Below, one piece after another: positions 26,004 through 35,200 of a stretch of 64,000 nucleotides of DNA (its first letter is position 1; each line of letters begins with the position of its first letter). The translations under genes and the position numbers were made by a program. A model generated the notes under the pieces. The model saw only the letters and a program-made list of their open reading frames with translations. It was not told where the DNA came from and ran no database searches. This stretch comes from Maritimibacter sp. Lineage in GTDB: Bacteria; Pseudomonadota; Alphaproteobacteria; Rhodobacterales; Rhodobacteraceae. Location of the stretch: positions 1,612,001-1,676,000 of the forward strand of contig CP051232.1 in NCBI GenBank assembly GCA_017792445.1. The letters run 5' to 3'.

Positions 26004-26121
26004 CAGGACATCCGTAAAACTCTTGCCGCGTGTCAAGAAAACACGCCGACCCCGCCAGATTGTCGCCCGATTGAGAACTTAGCGCTGTTCGGCAAAGGGT
26101 GATTTTCAGGGGTTCGACGCA

Positions 26122-27279
26122 ATGTCGCCGACACAATTGTTTCTGGCATTTGCCGCCATGCTGGGTGCGGTCGTTTTTCTTTCCTTCACCGGCGAAACCG
26201 GTCTGTCCGCCGCCGACGACAGCGGCGTCGAGAACAGCAGCGGGTTTTCCTTGAGCCAGATATTCGGCGGGCCGGTCGACCTGATGGGCGAAGCGCCTGA
26301 CAAAGTCAGCGACCCCGAGAAACTGCGCCGCCCCGAATTCTACGGCTGGAAGGCCAAGCACCCCGGCGTCGCCGCCTATGGCGACCGGATCCTTCTGCTG
26401 CGGGACATCGTCAGCAACTATCCGCGCGAGGTGCAGTACCCGGCCAGCTACCGCGTCGCCAGCTTCGATCCCACCTGCACGCCGCGCCCGCTGGGCGACG
26501 GCGAGGCGCTTGCGAATGTCAGCGTCGGACGCGCCGATCTGGAATCCGGCATGCTCGCCTTCAGCACCGCCACTCTGGTGAAGGCGAACCTCTATTGGCT
26601 GGAACAGAACTACAAGAAATCCGCCTACATCGACGACGAGGATATCATCGGCGACCACAAGGGCCTGCCCATCGTCAACGTGATCGTGACGGACACCAGC
26701 GCGCCGCAATACCTTGTGCTGCAGCACTGGCTGGGCAAGGTCTTGTGGAACGTCGTGCCGGCCCCCGGTGTCGAGATCGCGCATATCGCCGTCATCGGAC
26801 CCGGCGCCGCACTCAGCCCGCCGCCGGGCGACTATGACGTCCAGTTCCTGTCGACCCGCGGCAGCGATTGCGTACCGGTCGTCGCGCGCAATCCGCGCCA
26901 GACGTGGGAGATGTTCCTGCGCATGGATGGCGTCGACAAATCCGAGTACGAGCAGAAGGCCCGCACCGCGTTCACGACCTATGACTTCTGGTTCCGCCAG
27001 CACTTCAAGCGCAGCGCCGAGTTCGACGTCGTAGGCTTCGACACGACCCAGCACGCGCTGGTCGGCCCCGTGCCCGAAACACCGATCCCCTATCGCCCCC
27101 TGACCGGCGCCGACGTGCTGGTGACCGAGTTCGACTATATTTTCGTGGCTCCGCCGGACGTCCGGGACCCGTTCCTGATGCAGGCGCAACTGGACATGCT
27201 GACCGTGGCCGCCGGTGGTGATCTTGGCCTGCTGACGCCGGAACCGATGCTGCGCGAGACCGAGGAGGCCGTGCAATGA
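26122..27279 (+). CDS. Membrane-anchored protein of unknown function
   Basis: 385 aa. An N-terminal hydrophobic segment (about residues 5-24) is a membrane anchor or uncleaved signal; the rest is soluble and probably periplasmic. Motif-like stretches without family assignment are RPEFYGWKAKHPGVAAYGDR (about 70-89) and QYLVLQHWLGKVLWNVV (about 195). Four cysteines are not arranged as a metal site. The stop overlaps the start of the next gene by 4 nt, and the next protein has the same topology, so the two probably act together. No function is recognised. Confidence 0.75.
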   Translation: MSPTQLFLAFAAMLGAVVFLSFTGETGLSAADDSGVENSSGFSLSQIFGGPVDLMGEAPDKVSDPEKLRRPEFYGWKAKHPGVAAYGDRILLLRDIVSNYPREVQYPASYRVASFDPTCTPRPLGDGEALANVSVGRADLESGMLAFSTATLVKANLYWLEQNYKKSAYIDDEDIIGDHKGLPIVNVIVTDTSAPQYLVLQHWLGKVLWNVVPAPGVEIAHIAVIGPGAALSPPPGDYDVQFLSTRGSDCVPVVARNPRQTWEMFLRMDGVDKSEYEQKARTAFTTYDFWFRQHFKRSAEFDVVGFDTTQHALVGPVPETPIPYRPLTGADVLVTEFDYIFVAPPDVRDPFLMQAQLDMLTVAAGGDLGLLTPEPMLRETEEAVQ

Positions 27280-28274
27280 AAAGCCGCCTGATCGTTTCGC
27301 TTGTGGTGTCGGTGATCGTCGGCATCCCGATCCTGCTGATCAACCTCTATGCCCTTGGTTCGTGGGAGAAGTTCTCGCGCATCATGGAACCCTTCTCGGA
27401 CGGAAACCCGGCCGCCGCCGGACCTCCGGGCCCGCTGGGGGACGTCGGGCTGTCATTCTACGACATGGTGGAAGGCCACAAGGAAGCGCGCGAGATCGAC
27501 ATGATCTTCGACGCCGACACGCCGACGAAGCACCGCCGCGTGACCTGGTCCCTCTATGTCACCATCGACGATGTGCTGGCCGATTTCGAACCGCGCCCCG
27601 AGCCGGAACTCGAGCCGCTTTACATCCTCGCCCGCGCGCCGCGGCTTGCCATGCAGGCCTGCGCCGAAATGCTCGAGGATATGGCCAAGGGCTGTGGCTT
27701 CGCCGGGGCAGAGATCGACCCGAAGGACGACGGGATCTACCGGCTTGATATGAAGATCGGTTTCCTGCCGTCCGACCCGGTGGGCGACCTGACCAACGCC
27801 GAGGGCGCGACGCTGGAACGCGAATATGCCACGTCGTCCGGCGTGGCCTCGCTTGACCTCACCAGCGTCGCCGAAACCAGTCGTGCCGACGTTCGCCGGA
27901 AACTGCGCCGACTGGCGCGCGAGTACTGCAACGAGCTGCGCGACCGCACCGGAACCTGCGTCATCACCAGCCTGTCGATCACCGAACGCCGGAACACCAA
28001 CGCTGCCTTCACCTACAGGGTCGACCTGCGTGCAAGCTTCGCATGGCTGAAGAAGGATCCGACGCTGTCGTCTGGCATGACCGCCTCGCTAGAGACCGAG
28101 TCCGCCGCCACCGGTGTGACCGGGTTCTTCAAGTCGATGGCGTCGAATTTCTCGGGCAACGGCGCCGCGGCGGCGGCAGAAGATCCCAAGCCCGACGCCC
28201 CGGTAATCCGCAACGGCGGCGGCGCCTTCAAGGACGCCAGTGGCAACAACAGGTTCCAGAAGGTCGGAGAGTAG
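27276..28274 (+). CDS. Membrane-anchored protein of unknown function, partner of upstream gene
   Basis: 332 aa. One N-terminal membrane segment (about 4-27), then a soluble domain to about residue 265. The region RADVRRKLRRLAREYCNELR (about 205) is a basic amphipathic helix followed by a Cys-containing beta stretch. The C-terminal 60 residues are low-complexity (Ala, Gly, Asp, Asn) and probably disordered. It is coupled to the upstream gene by an ATGA overlap. The pair looks like a two-subunit envelope module; it lies alone between ilvE and a DMT gene, giving no pathway clue. Confidence 0.75.
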   Translation: MKSRLIVSLVVSVIVGIPILLINLYALGSWEKFSRIMEPFSDGNPAAAGPPGPLGDVGLSFYDMVEGHKEAREIDMIFDADTPTKHRRVTWSLYVTIDDVLADFEPRPEPELEPLYILARAPRLAMQACAEMLEDMAKGCGFAGAEIDPKDDGIYRLDMKIGFLPSDPVGDLTNAEGATLEREYATSSGVASLDLTSVAETSRADVRRKLRRLAREYCNELRDRTGTCVITSLSITERRNTNAAFTYRVDLRASFAWLKKDPTLSSGMTASLETESAATGVTGFFKSMASNFSGNGAAAAAEDPKPDAPVIRNGGGAFKDASGNNRFQKVGE

Positions 28275-28283
28275 GACCGCGTC

Positions 28284-29198
28284 TCAGCGGTCCTTCATCA
28301 TGCTGCGCAGTTTGCCCTCGGATGCGCTTCCGCGTCCAAGTTGCCGTTCACGGAACACGATGGCGACACCCGCCGCAATGACCAGCACGGCCCCGCCCAG
28401 CATCCCAAGCGTCGGCAGTTCGTCGAAAATGAAATAACCGATGATCAGCGCCCAGATCATCGAAAGATAGGTAAACGGCGCCAGCGTCCCCGCGTCGGCA
28501 AAGCGATAGCTGGACGTCAGCAGGATCTGTCCGGCCCCGCCCACCAGCCCGGCGCCGATCAGCCAGACCCATTCCATGCCCACGGGCATTATCCAGCCGA
28601 AGGGGATCGTGGTCAGCGCGAACAGGCTGGCCGTGCCCGAGAACCAGAACACGATGGCTTCCGTCCGCTCGGTGCCCGCCATCGCCTTGATGAAGATCTG
28701 CGCGAAGGCGGCCAGCGTCGCCGAGGCCAGCGTGACCAGCGCGCCCAGACGCACCGCGCTGTCGCTCTCGAAGGTCAGTTGCGGCCACATGATGATGCTG
28801 ACCCCCACCAGCCCGACCGCGACTGCGGTAATACGGAACAGGCGCACACGTTCGCCAAGGAAGATCGCGGCGAAAATGACGATCAGGATCGGCGTGACGA
28901 AGCGGATCGCGGTGGCTTCGGGCAGCGGGATGTACTTGAGCCCCAGAAAGCCTAGGCCCATCGCCATCGACCCCGCGATGCCCCGCACAAGGTGCCCGGT
29001 GATCGAGTTGACCCGCAGCCCCGAAGGCAATTCGCCCTTCAGAAACAGCCACAGTGCAATGACGGGGAGCGCGCAAAAGGCGCGGAAAAAGACGGTCTCA
29101 CCCGTCGGGATGCGGTCGGCCGCCTTCACGAACGCGGCCATCGCGGCAAAACACGAGATTGCCGAGACCATCAGTAGGATGCCGCGCAGAGGGTGCAT
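28284..29198 (-). CDS. EamA/DMT family transporter
   Basis: 304 aa, ten hydrophobic segments in two EamA halves, N-terminus MHPLRGILLMVSAISCFAAM. The conserved glycine/proline pattern of the family is seen in PLPEATAIRFVTPILIVIF (first repeat) and ADAGTLAPFTYLSMIWAL (second). The tail from about 280 is cytoplasmic and basic. It is not closely similar to the DMT protein at 4074-4943. The substrate is unknown. It converges on the unknown gene pair, stop to stop across 9 nt. Confidence 0.88.
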   Translation of the reverse strand: MHPLRGILLMVSAISCFAAMAAFVKAADRIPTGETVFFRAFCALPVIALWLFLKGELPSGLRVNSITGHLVRGIAGSMAMGLGFLGLKYIPLPEATAIRFVTPILIVIFAAIFLGERVRLFRITAVAVGLVGVSIIMWPQLTFESDSAVRLGALVTLASATLAAFAQIFIKAMAGTERTEAIVFWFSGTASLFALTTIPFGWIMPVGMEWVWLIGAGLVGGAGQILLTSSYRFADAGTLAPFTYLSMIWALIIGYFIFDELPTLGMLGGAVLVIAAGVAIVFRERQLGRGSASEGKLRSMMKDR

Positions 29199-29299
29199 AG
29201 GGACCGAAAAATGCCAAGTCCCGGCCTAGCTAGCAGACGCCCTCCGGAATGCCCATAGCGTCCCGCCCGGTCGCGCTCCGGGCGGTCGGCAACAGGGCC

Positions 29300-29497
29300 T
29301 CAGGCGAGGTAGCCGCGGTCGATCCGCAGGAACTGCTTCACGATCGACGCGTCGGTGCGTCCCTTGCGACCCCGGCGCGTCAGCAGCCTGATGTTCGGAT
29401 GCGACGCCTCGCCGGCGCGAATGCGGTCCAGCCGGGTGAATGCCTTCATCCGGCCGGGTGTCTGAACCCGTTCGTGGTCAAGTTGTTTCCTGGACAT
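29300..29497 (-). CDS. Small basic protein, 65 aa, unknown
   Basis: Starts MSRKQLDHERVQ at ATG 29497, preceded by AAGGAGGAG at ideal spacing, one of the strongest RBSs here. It is rich in Arg/Lys (pI clearly basic), with a central RLLTRRGRKGRTDASIVKQF. No membrane segment and no cysteines; possibly nucleic-acid or ribosome associated, but no family is recognised. It lies 77 nt downstream of queG on the same strand with a perfect palindrome in between, so it may have its own regulated promoter. Confidence 0.6.
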   Translation of the reverse strand: MSRKQLDHERVQTPGRMKAFTRLDRIRAGEASHPNIRLLTRRGRKGRTDASIVKQFLRIDRGYLA

Positions 29498-29530
29498 GCG
29501 AGTCTCCTCCTTTTCGCCTTGCCCATGATG

Positions 29531-29548
29531 TAAGGTCTCATGACCTTA
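29531..29548. promoter_or_regulatory. Palindrome upstream of the 65-aa gene
   Basis: A perfect inverted repeat TAAGGTC-TCAT-GACCTTA lies 34 bp upstream of the start of the small basic protein gene and just after the queG stop. Its symmetry and position fit an operator; as RNA it would be a weak hairpin with little terminator character. Confidence 0.4.
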
Positions 29549-29574
29549 GGAAAACCACCCCCCGCGGCGCAAAC

Positions 29575-30618
29575 TCAAACTTTGTGCAAACGCCTAATCG
29601 CCCAGCGGGCGGCATTGCGGACAGTCTCGTCCGGGTCTTCAACCAGTGCCCGCGCCGACGGGATTAGCCGGGTAAGGCCGGAATTCCCGATCGCATACAG
29701 CACGTTGCGGATGAAACGGTCGCGCCCGATCCGCTTGATCGGCGAACCGGAAAACCGCTCGCGAAAGCCCGCTTCATCCAGTTTTGCCAGTTCGGCTAGG
29801 TCGGGCGCGACAAGATCGTCCCGCGCCGCCAGCTTCGCGTCCCGCCCTGTCCGCGCGAACTTGTTCCACGGACAGACCGCAAGGCAGTCGTCGCAGCCAT
29901 AGATCCGATTGCCCATCCGTTCGCGCAGATCCTCGGGCACCGGGCCCTTGTGCTCGATCGTCAGGTAGGAAATGCAGCGCCGCGCATCCAGCCGGAACGG
30001 CGCCGGAAAGGCGTCGGTCGGGCAGATGTCGAGACAGGCGGTACAACTGCCGCACTTCTCTTCCTCGGGCGCGTCGGGGGGCAACTCGGCGGTTGTGAAG
30101 ATCGCGCCAAGGAAGAACCAGTTGCCAAGATCGCGCGCCAGCAGGTTGGTGTGTTTGCCCTGCCAGCCCAGCCCGGCCGCCTGCCCCAGCGGCTTTTCCA
30201 TGACCGGTGCGGTGTCGACGAAGACCTTGATCTCGGGCGCACCGCCGCCCGCCTCGATCAGCCAGCGCCCCAACCGTTTCAGCCGCTTCTTGACCACGTC
30301 ATGATAGTCGCGCCCCTGCGCATAGACCGACACCGCGCCCCGGTCCGGGCGCTGCAACACCTCAAGCGGATCGGTCTCGGGAGTGTAGGGCTCTGCCAGC
30401 ATCACGATGGACCGCGCCTCGGGCCAAAGCGCCGCCGGATCGCCACGCCAGTTCATTCGCTCGGCCATCCACTCCATCTGCCCGTGGTAGCCGGCGTCGA
30501 CGAAGTCCGCCAGCCGCGCCGCAATCCCGGGCATCGCGTCCGGCGTCGTGATCCGGCACTTCGCGAAGCCCTCGGACCGCGCCTGCACCAACAGCCGCGT
30601 TTTCAGATCGGGGGACAC
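29575..30618 (-). CDS. queG: Epoxyqueuosine reductase
   Basis: About 347 aa, the last step of queuosine tRNA modification, reducing epoxyqueuosine with cobalamin and two [4Fe-4S] clusters. Both cluster sets are visible: [16 protein letters not shown] (about 185-200) and [14 protein letters not shown] (about 233-246), with a lone Cys in ARRCISYL between. The C-terminal part is a HEAT-like repeat. The start is uncertain: GTG 30618 ([11 protein letters not shown]) is preferred because further upstream in-frame codons run through a hairpin-containing intergenic region; ATG 30663 lies inside that hairpin. A queuosine-precursor transporter lies at 43642-44277. Confidence 0.9.
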   Translation of the reverse strand: MSPDLKTRLLVQARSEGFAKCRITTPDAMPGIAARLADFVDAGYHGQMEWMAERMNWRGDPAALWPEARSIVMLAEPYTPETDPLEVLQRPDRGAVSVYAQGRDYHDVVKKRLKRLGRWLIEAGGGAPEIKVFVDTAPVMEKPLGQAAGLGWQGKHTNLLARDLGNWFFLGAIFTTAELPPDAPEEEKCGSCTACLDICPTDAFPAPFRLDARRCISYLTIEHKGPVPEDLRERMGNRIYGCDDCLAVCPWNKFARTGRDAKLAARDDLVAPDLAELAKLDEAGFRERFSGSPIKRIGRDRFIRNVLYAIGNSGLTRLIPSARALVEDPDETVRNAARWAIRRLHKV

Positions 30619-30654
30619 GCCTGCGCTTCTTCTCTTTCCAAATACCTCGGGGGA

Positions 30655-30688
30655 GTCGCCCATGGGGCGACGGGGGCAGAGCCCCCTT
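30655..30688. terminator. Double hairpin between GST and queG
   Basis: GTCGCCC/GGGCGAC (30655-30661, 30665-30671) abuts GGGGGC/GCCCCC (30672-30677, 30681-30686). Read on the minus strand this follows the GST gene and precedes queG, and a conserved-looking CCGAGGTATTTGG lies just beyond. It probably terminates or attenuates the GST transcript. Confidence 0.5.
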
Positions 30689-30700
30689 CCTCCGACCCTA

Positions 30701-31366
30701 TCAGAAATCCAGGTCGGCGTAATGCTGCGGCGGCGGGAAGCCCGGCACCTGGTCGGCAAGGATCGAACGGAAGGCGGGGCGCGACTTGATCTTCGCGTAC
30801 CAGTCCTTGACGCTTGCGTTCCGGTTCCAGTCGACGTCGCTGATGTAGTCCAGCGACGACAGGTGCGCGGCGGCGGCAAAATCGGCCAGCGTCATCGAGT
30901 CGCCCGCCAGCCAGCGCCGCTGATCCAGCAGCCACCCCATGTAGTCGAGGTGATACTTGATCTTCTGGGCGCCCATCTTGACGTTCTTCGATTCCGGATA
31001 GCCCAGCCCCATCAGCTTCTTGTTCACCCGCTCGTACAGCAGCTTCGAGGTGACCTCGTTGTGGAACTTGTCGTCGAACCACATCACCAGCCGCCGCACC
31101 TCGTGGCGCTGGCGCGGGTCGCGCGGCATCAGCGGGGGTTCCGGGTTGGTTTCCTCGATGTATTCGCAGATCGGCCCGCTTTCGGCGAGCGTCAGGCTGC
31201 CCATCTTCAGCACCGGCACCTTCCCGGCGGGGTTGCGGCGCAAGAAGTCCGCTTCCTGTTCCCAGTATCGCTCTTCGACCAGCTCGACCTCGATCTTCTT
31301 CTCGGCGAGCGACAGCCGCACCTTGCGGCAGAACGGCGACAGGGGCACGTGAAACAGGCGGTTCAT
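30701..31366 (-). CDS. Glutathione S-transferase family protein
   Basis: 221 aa. Thioredoxin-like N-domain starting [17 protein letters not shown]: the SPFC motif around residue 10-13 suggests a cysteine-type or omega/zeta-like active site. The cis-Pro loop is NPAGKVPVL (about 50) with [12 protein letters not shown] following. The helical C-domain contains [24 protein letters not shown] 31366 is chosen over an in-frame TTG at 31387. It is unrelated in close sequence to the GST at 5706. Substrate unknown. Confidence 0.88.
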   Translation of the reverse strand: MNRLFHVPLSPFCRKVRLSLAEKKIEVELVEERYWEQEADFLRRNPAGKVPVLKMGSLTLAESGPICEYIEETNPEPPLMPRDPRQRHEVRRLVMWFDDKFHNEVTSKLLYERVNKKLMGLGYPESKNVKMGAQKIKYHLDYMGWLLDQRRWLAGDSMTLADFAAAAHLSSLDYISDVDWNRNASVKDWYAKIKSRPAFRSILADQVPGFPPPQHYADLDF

Positions 31367-31422
31367 TGGAGTATCGGTCCGGGTCAAGGCACCGGCATGA
31401 ATGCCGCGTTAACGGCGTGAAT

Positions 31423-32139
31423 TCAACTCTCGAAACAATCGTCCCGCCCATCTGCGCGGATGGTCGCGGCCCCAGAGCGGATCGCAGAGGCCCTGCGCTG
31501 TACGAAAGCCGAGGGGTTAGAGGCGGATCTTTCCTTCGGATTGGGCAGGATCGCGGCCAGCAGCGCGGCTTGCTGGTCGGACAGATTCAGTGCCGAAACA
31601 CCGAAATAGTGACGCGCGGCGGCCTCGACCCCGAACACCCCGGCATCGAACTCGACGACATTCAGGTAGATCTCCAGCAGGCGGCGCTTGGACCAGATGG
31701 CCTCGACCGCCGGGGTGATGCCTGCCTCCAACGCCTTTCGCAGCCACGACCGCCCGTGCCATAGGAACACGTTCTTCACGACCTGCTGGCTGATCGTCGA
31801 CGCCCCGCGATTGCTGCCTTCCTCGATGGCGGCGCGGATCGCGTTCATGTCGAAGCCCCAGTGCAGGCAATAGTTGGCGTCTTCCGCCGCGACCACCGAG
31901 CGGGCCATCGCGGGCGCGATCTGGTCCATGTCGACCCATTCGCGTTCGACCCCGCCAAGGCGGCGGCCCTCGCCGACGATGTAGGGCGTCGTCGGCGGAT
32001 TGACGAAGGCGTATAGCGCGATGACCACGACCAGCAGCATGACGATGCCCCCGAGTATGACGACGGCCCGGCGCAGAACCCAACGGCCCGGCCGGATTGG
32101 CTTCTTCTTCTTTTTCGCCGCCGGTTTGCGCTTTGCCAT
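31423..32139 (-). CDS. mtgA: Monofunctional biosynthetic peptidoglycan transglycosylase
   Basis: 238 aa GT51 enzyme polymerising lipid II without a transpeptidase domain. A lysine-rich cytoplasmic tail (AKKKKKPIRPGR) precedes one membrane helix (about 25-46). The catalytic motifs EDANYCLHWGFD (Glu near 86) and RGASTISQQVVKN (near 111-123), RRLLEIYLNVVEF and LLAAILPNP are all present. It complements the class A PBP at 861-2795. It is downstream of gltB on the same strand but separated from it by a terminator. Confidence 0.94.
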   Translation of the reverse strand: MAKRKPAAKKKKKPIRPGRWVLRRAVVILGGIVMLLVVVIALYAFVNPPTTPYIVGEGRRLGGVEREWVDMDQIAPAMARSVVAAEDANYCLHWGFDMNAIRAAIEEGSNRGASTISQQVVKNVFLWHGRSWLRKALEAGITPAVEAIWSKRRLLEIYLNVVEFDAGVFGVEAAARHYFGVSALNLSDQQAALLAAILPNPKERSASNPSAFVQRRASAIRSGAATIRADGRDDCFES

Positions 32140-32236
32140 GACAGTCCAAAAGCACGGGGCGCGGGACCGGTCAAGCGGGCGCGAGGATGACGTGGCCAGC
32201 CTGTGACAGACCCGTCCCGAGCCCCCGTAAACGAAA

Positions 32237-32266
32237 GAACCCGCCGCGATTGCGCGCGGCGGGTTC
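32237..32266 (-). terminator. Intrinsic terminator of gltB
   Basis: A perfect 12-bp stem GAACCCGCCGCG / CGCGGCGGGTTC (32237-32248, 32255-32266) with a 6-nt loop, followed on the minus strand by TTTCGTTT. It separates gltB from mtgA. Confidence 0.88.
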
Positions 32267-32287
32267 CTGTTTTGGCATGGGCAAGGC

Positions 32288-35200
32288 TTACTCGGCGGGG
32301 ACGCGCACGTCCTCGATGCCCAGCGGGTGCTTCAGCTTGTTCAGCATCTCCCTCGGCACGACCTGCACGAAATGCTCGCGCGAAGCTTCCCAGTGCTGAA
32401 GGATCTCCTGCGCCTTCTGGCTCATCGTCTCGGCGGCGTGCCGCCCGATCAGGTTCAGCAGCTGCTCTTCCCAGTACTCGCCTTCGACAGCGCAGGTCAC
32501 GAGAGTCTCCATGTTCATGAAGTTCTTCGCGACGCCTTCCGGGTCGTACAGATAGGCCATTCCGCCGGTCATCCCGGCACCGAAGTTCGCGCCGATGGAT
32601 CCGAGGATCACGGCGACGCCGCCGGTCATGTACTCGCACCCGTTCGAGCCACAGCCCTCGATCACGACCTGCGCGCCCGAGTTCCGCACCGCAAAGCGCT
32701 CGCCCGCGCGGCCTGCCGCGAACAGGTAGCCGTCGGTCGCGCCGTACAGCACGGTGTTGCCGATGATCGTGTTGTCGGACGCGATCAGCGGGCTTGCCAT
32801 GGTCGGGCGCACCACGATGGTGCCGCCGGACAGGCCCTTGCCGACATAGTCGTTGGCGTCGCCCGCGACTTCCAGCTTCAGGCCCGGCGCCGCGAAGGCG
32901 CCCAGCGACTGACCGGCGGACCCCGCCAGCTTCACCGTCAGGTGATCCGACTGCAGGTCGTTGCGCATGCCGAACCGCTTCACGATGTGGCTGGAGGTGC
33001 GGGTGCCGATGGTGCGGTGGGTGTTCCGCACCGCGTAGGACAACTGCATCTTCTCGCCTTCTTCGAGGAAACGCGCGGCGTCCGCGACGATCTCGGCATC
33101 CAGCGTGTCCGGCACCGCGTTGCGCGGGCGGGTCCGGTCGTACTTGATGTCCTCTGCCCCATCCACCGTGATAAGCAGCGGGTTGAGGTCCAGATCGTCC
33201 AGATGCGCAGCACCGCGGCTGACCTGGCTTAGCAGGTCGGCACGGCCGATCACTTCCTCCAGCGACCGGGCGCCGATCTTGGCAAGGATCTCGCGAACCT
33301 CCTGCGCGTAGAAGGTGATGAGGTTCACCACCTTGTCCGCGTTGCCGGTGAACTTGTCACGCAGCGCCGGGTCCTGGGTGCAGACGCCCACCGGGCAGGT
33401 GTTCGACTGGCACTGGCGGACCATGATGCAGCCCATCGCGATCAGCGCGGCGGTGCCGATACCGTATTCCTCGGCGCCCAGCATCGCGGCCATGACGATG
33501 TCACGGCCGGTCCGCAGACCGCCGTCGGTCCGCAGGGTGACGCGGCCGCGTAGGTTGTTCATCGACAGCACCTGGTGCGCCTCGGTCAGGCCCATCTCCC
33601 ACGGAAGACCCGCGTATTTGATGGACGTGGCCGGCGATGCGCCGGTGCCGCCGTTGTGGCCCGAGATCAGGATGACGTCGGCCTTCGCCTTCGCCACGCC
33701 CGCCGCGATGGTGCCGACGCCCGAGGACGCCACCAGCTTCACCGTGACCTTGGCCCGCGGGTTGATCTGCTTGAGGTCGTAGATCAGCTGCGCGAGGTCC
33801 TCGATCGAGTAGATGTCGTGGTGCGGCGGCGGCGAGATCAGCGTCACGCCGGGCGTCGAGTGACGCAGGCGCGCGATCAGCTCGGTCACCTTCATGCCGG
33901 GCAGCTGGCCCCCCTCGCCGGGCTTGGCGCCCTGCGCGACCTTGATTTCAAGCTCTTCGCACTGGTTCAGGTACTCGGCGGTGACGCCGAAGCGGCCCGA
34001 GGCGACCTGCTTGATCTTGGCCGACGGGTTGTCGCCGTTGGGTTCCGGCACGAAATGCGCCGGATCCTCGCCGCCCTCGCCAGAGTCGGACTTGGCGCCG
34101 ATCCGGTTCATCGCGACGTTCAGCGTCTTGTGCGCCTCGGGCGACAGCGCGCCCAGCGACATGCCCGGGGTCACGAACCGCTTGCGGATCGAGGTGATGC
34201 TTTCCACCTCTTCCAGCGGGATCGCCTTGCCCAGCGGCTTGATGTCCAGCAGGTCGCGCAGATGGATCGGCGGCATCGCCTTCATCTTGGTCGAGTACTG
34301 CTTCCACAACTCGTAGGACGCGCGGTTGCACGCGGCTTGCAGCATGTGCATCGCCTGCGCTTCCCACGCGTGGGTCTCGCCCGACTTCCGGGCCTTGTAG
34401 AACCCGCCGATCGGCAGCACGTCGCGGCCACCCATCCAACCGGCCTTATGCACCTCGATCAGCTTCTTCTGGATACCCGAGACGCCGATGCCCGAGATGC
34501 GGCTGTGCATGCCGGGGAAAAACTCGGCCACCATCGCACGGGACAGGCCCACGGCCTCGAAGTTGAGACCGCCGCGATAGGACGAGATCACCGAGATGCC
34601 CATCTTGGACATGATCTTCAGCAGGCCGGCATCGACGGCGGCGCGGTAGTTCATCATTGCCTCGGTCAGAGACATGTCGAACAGGCCCCGCTCGATGCGG
34701 TCGGCGATGCTGTCCTCGGCGAGATAGGCGTTCACCACGGTGGCGCCGCAGCCGATGAGCACGGCGAAGTAATGCGGGTCGACGCATTCCGCCGAGCGCA
34801 CGTTCAGCGAGCAGAAGGTCCGCAGGCCCTTGCGGGTCAGCCACGAATGCACCGCGCTGGTCGCAAGGATCATCGGCATCGCGACCTTGTCCTCGTTCTG
34901 ATGCATGTCGCTCAGCACAAGATGGCCGGCGCCAGAGCGCACGGCGTCTTCGGCCTCGGCGCGGATGCGCGTCAGCTCGGCACGCAGCACGCCCTCGTCA
35001 CCGTCCTTCGGGAAGGTACAGTCGATCTCGACCATCGGCGCGTTGAAGTTCTTCACCAGAATGTCGAACTGCGCGTTGGCGACGAAGGGGCTGTCCAGAA
35101 CGATGATCTCGGTCTGGCTGCTGTCCTCGTCCAGCACGTTCTTCAGGTTTCCGAACCGCGTCTTCAGCGACATCACGCGATATTCGCGCAGGCTGTCGAT

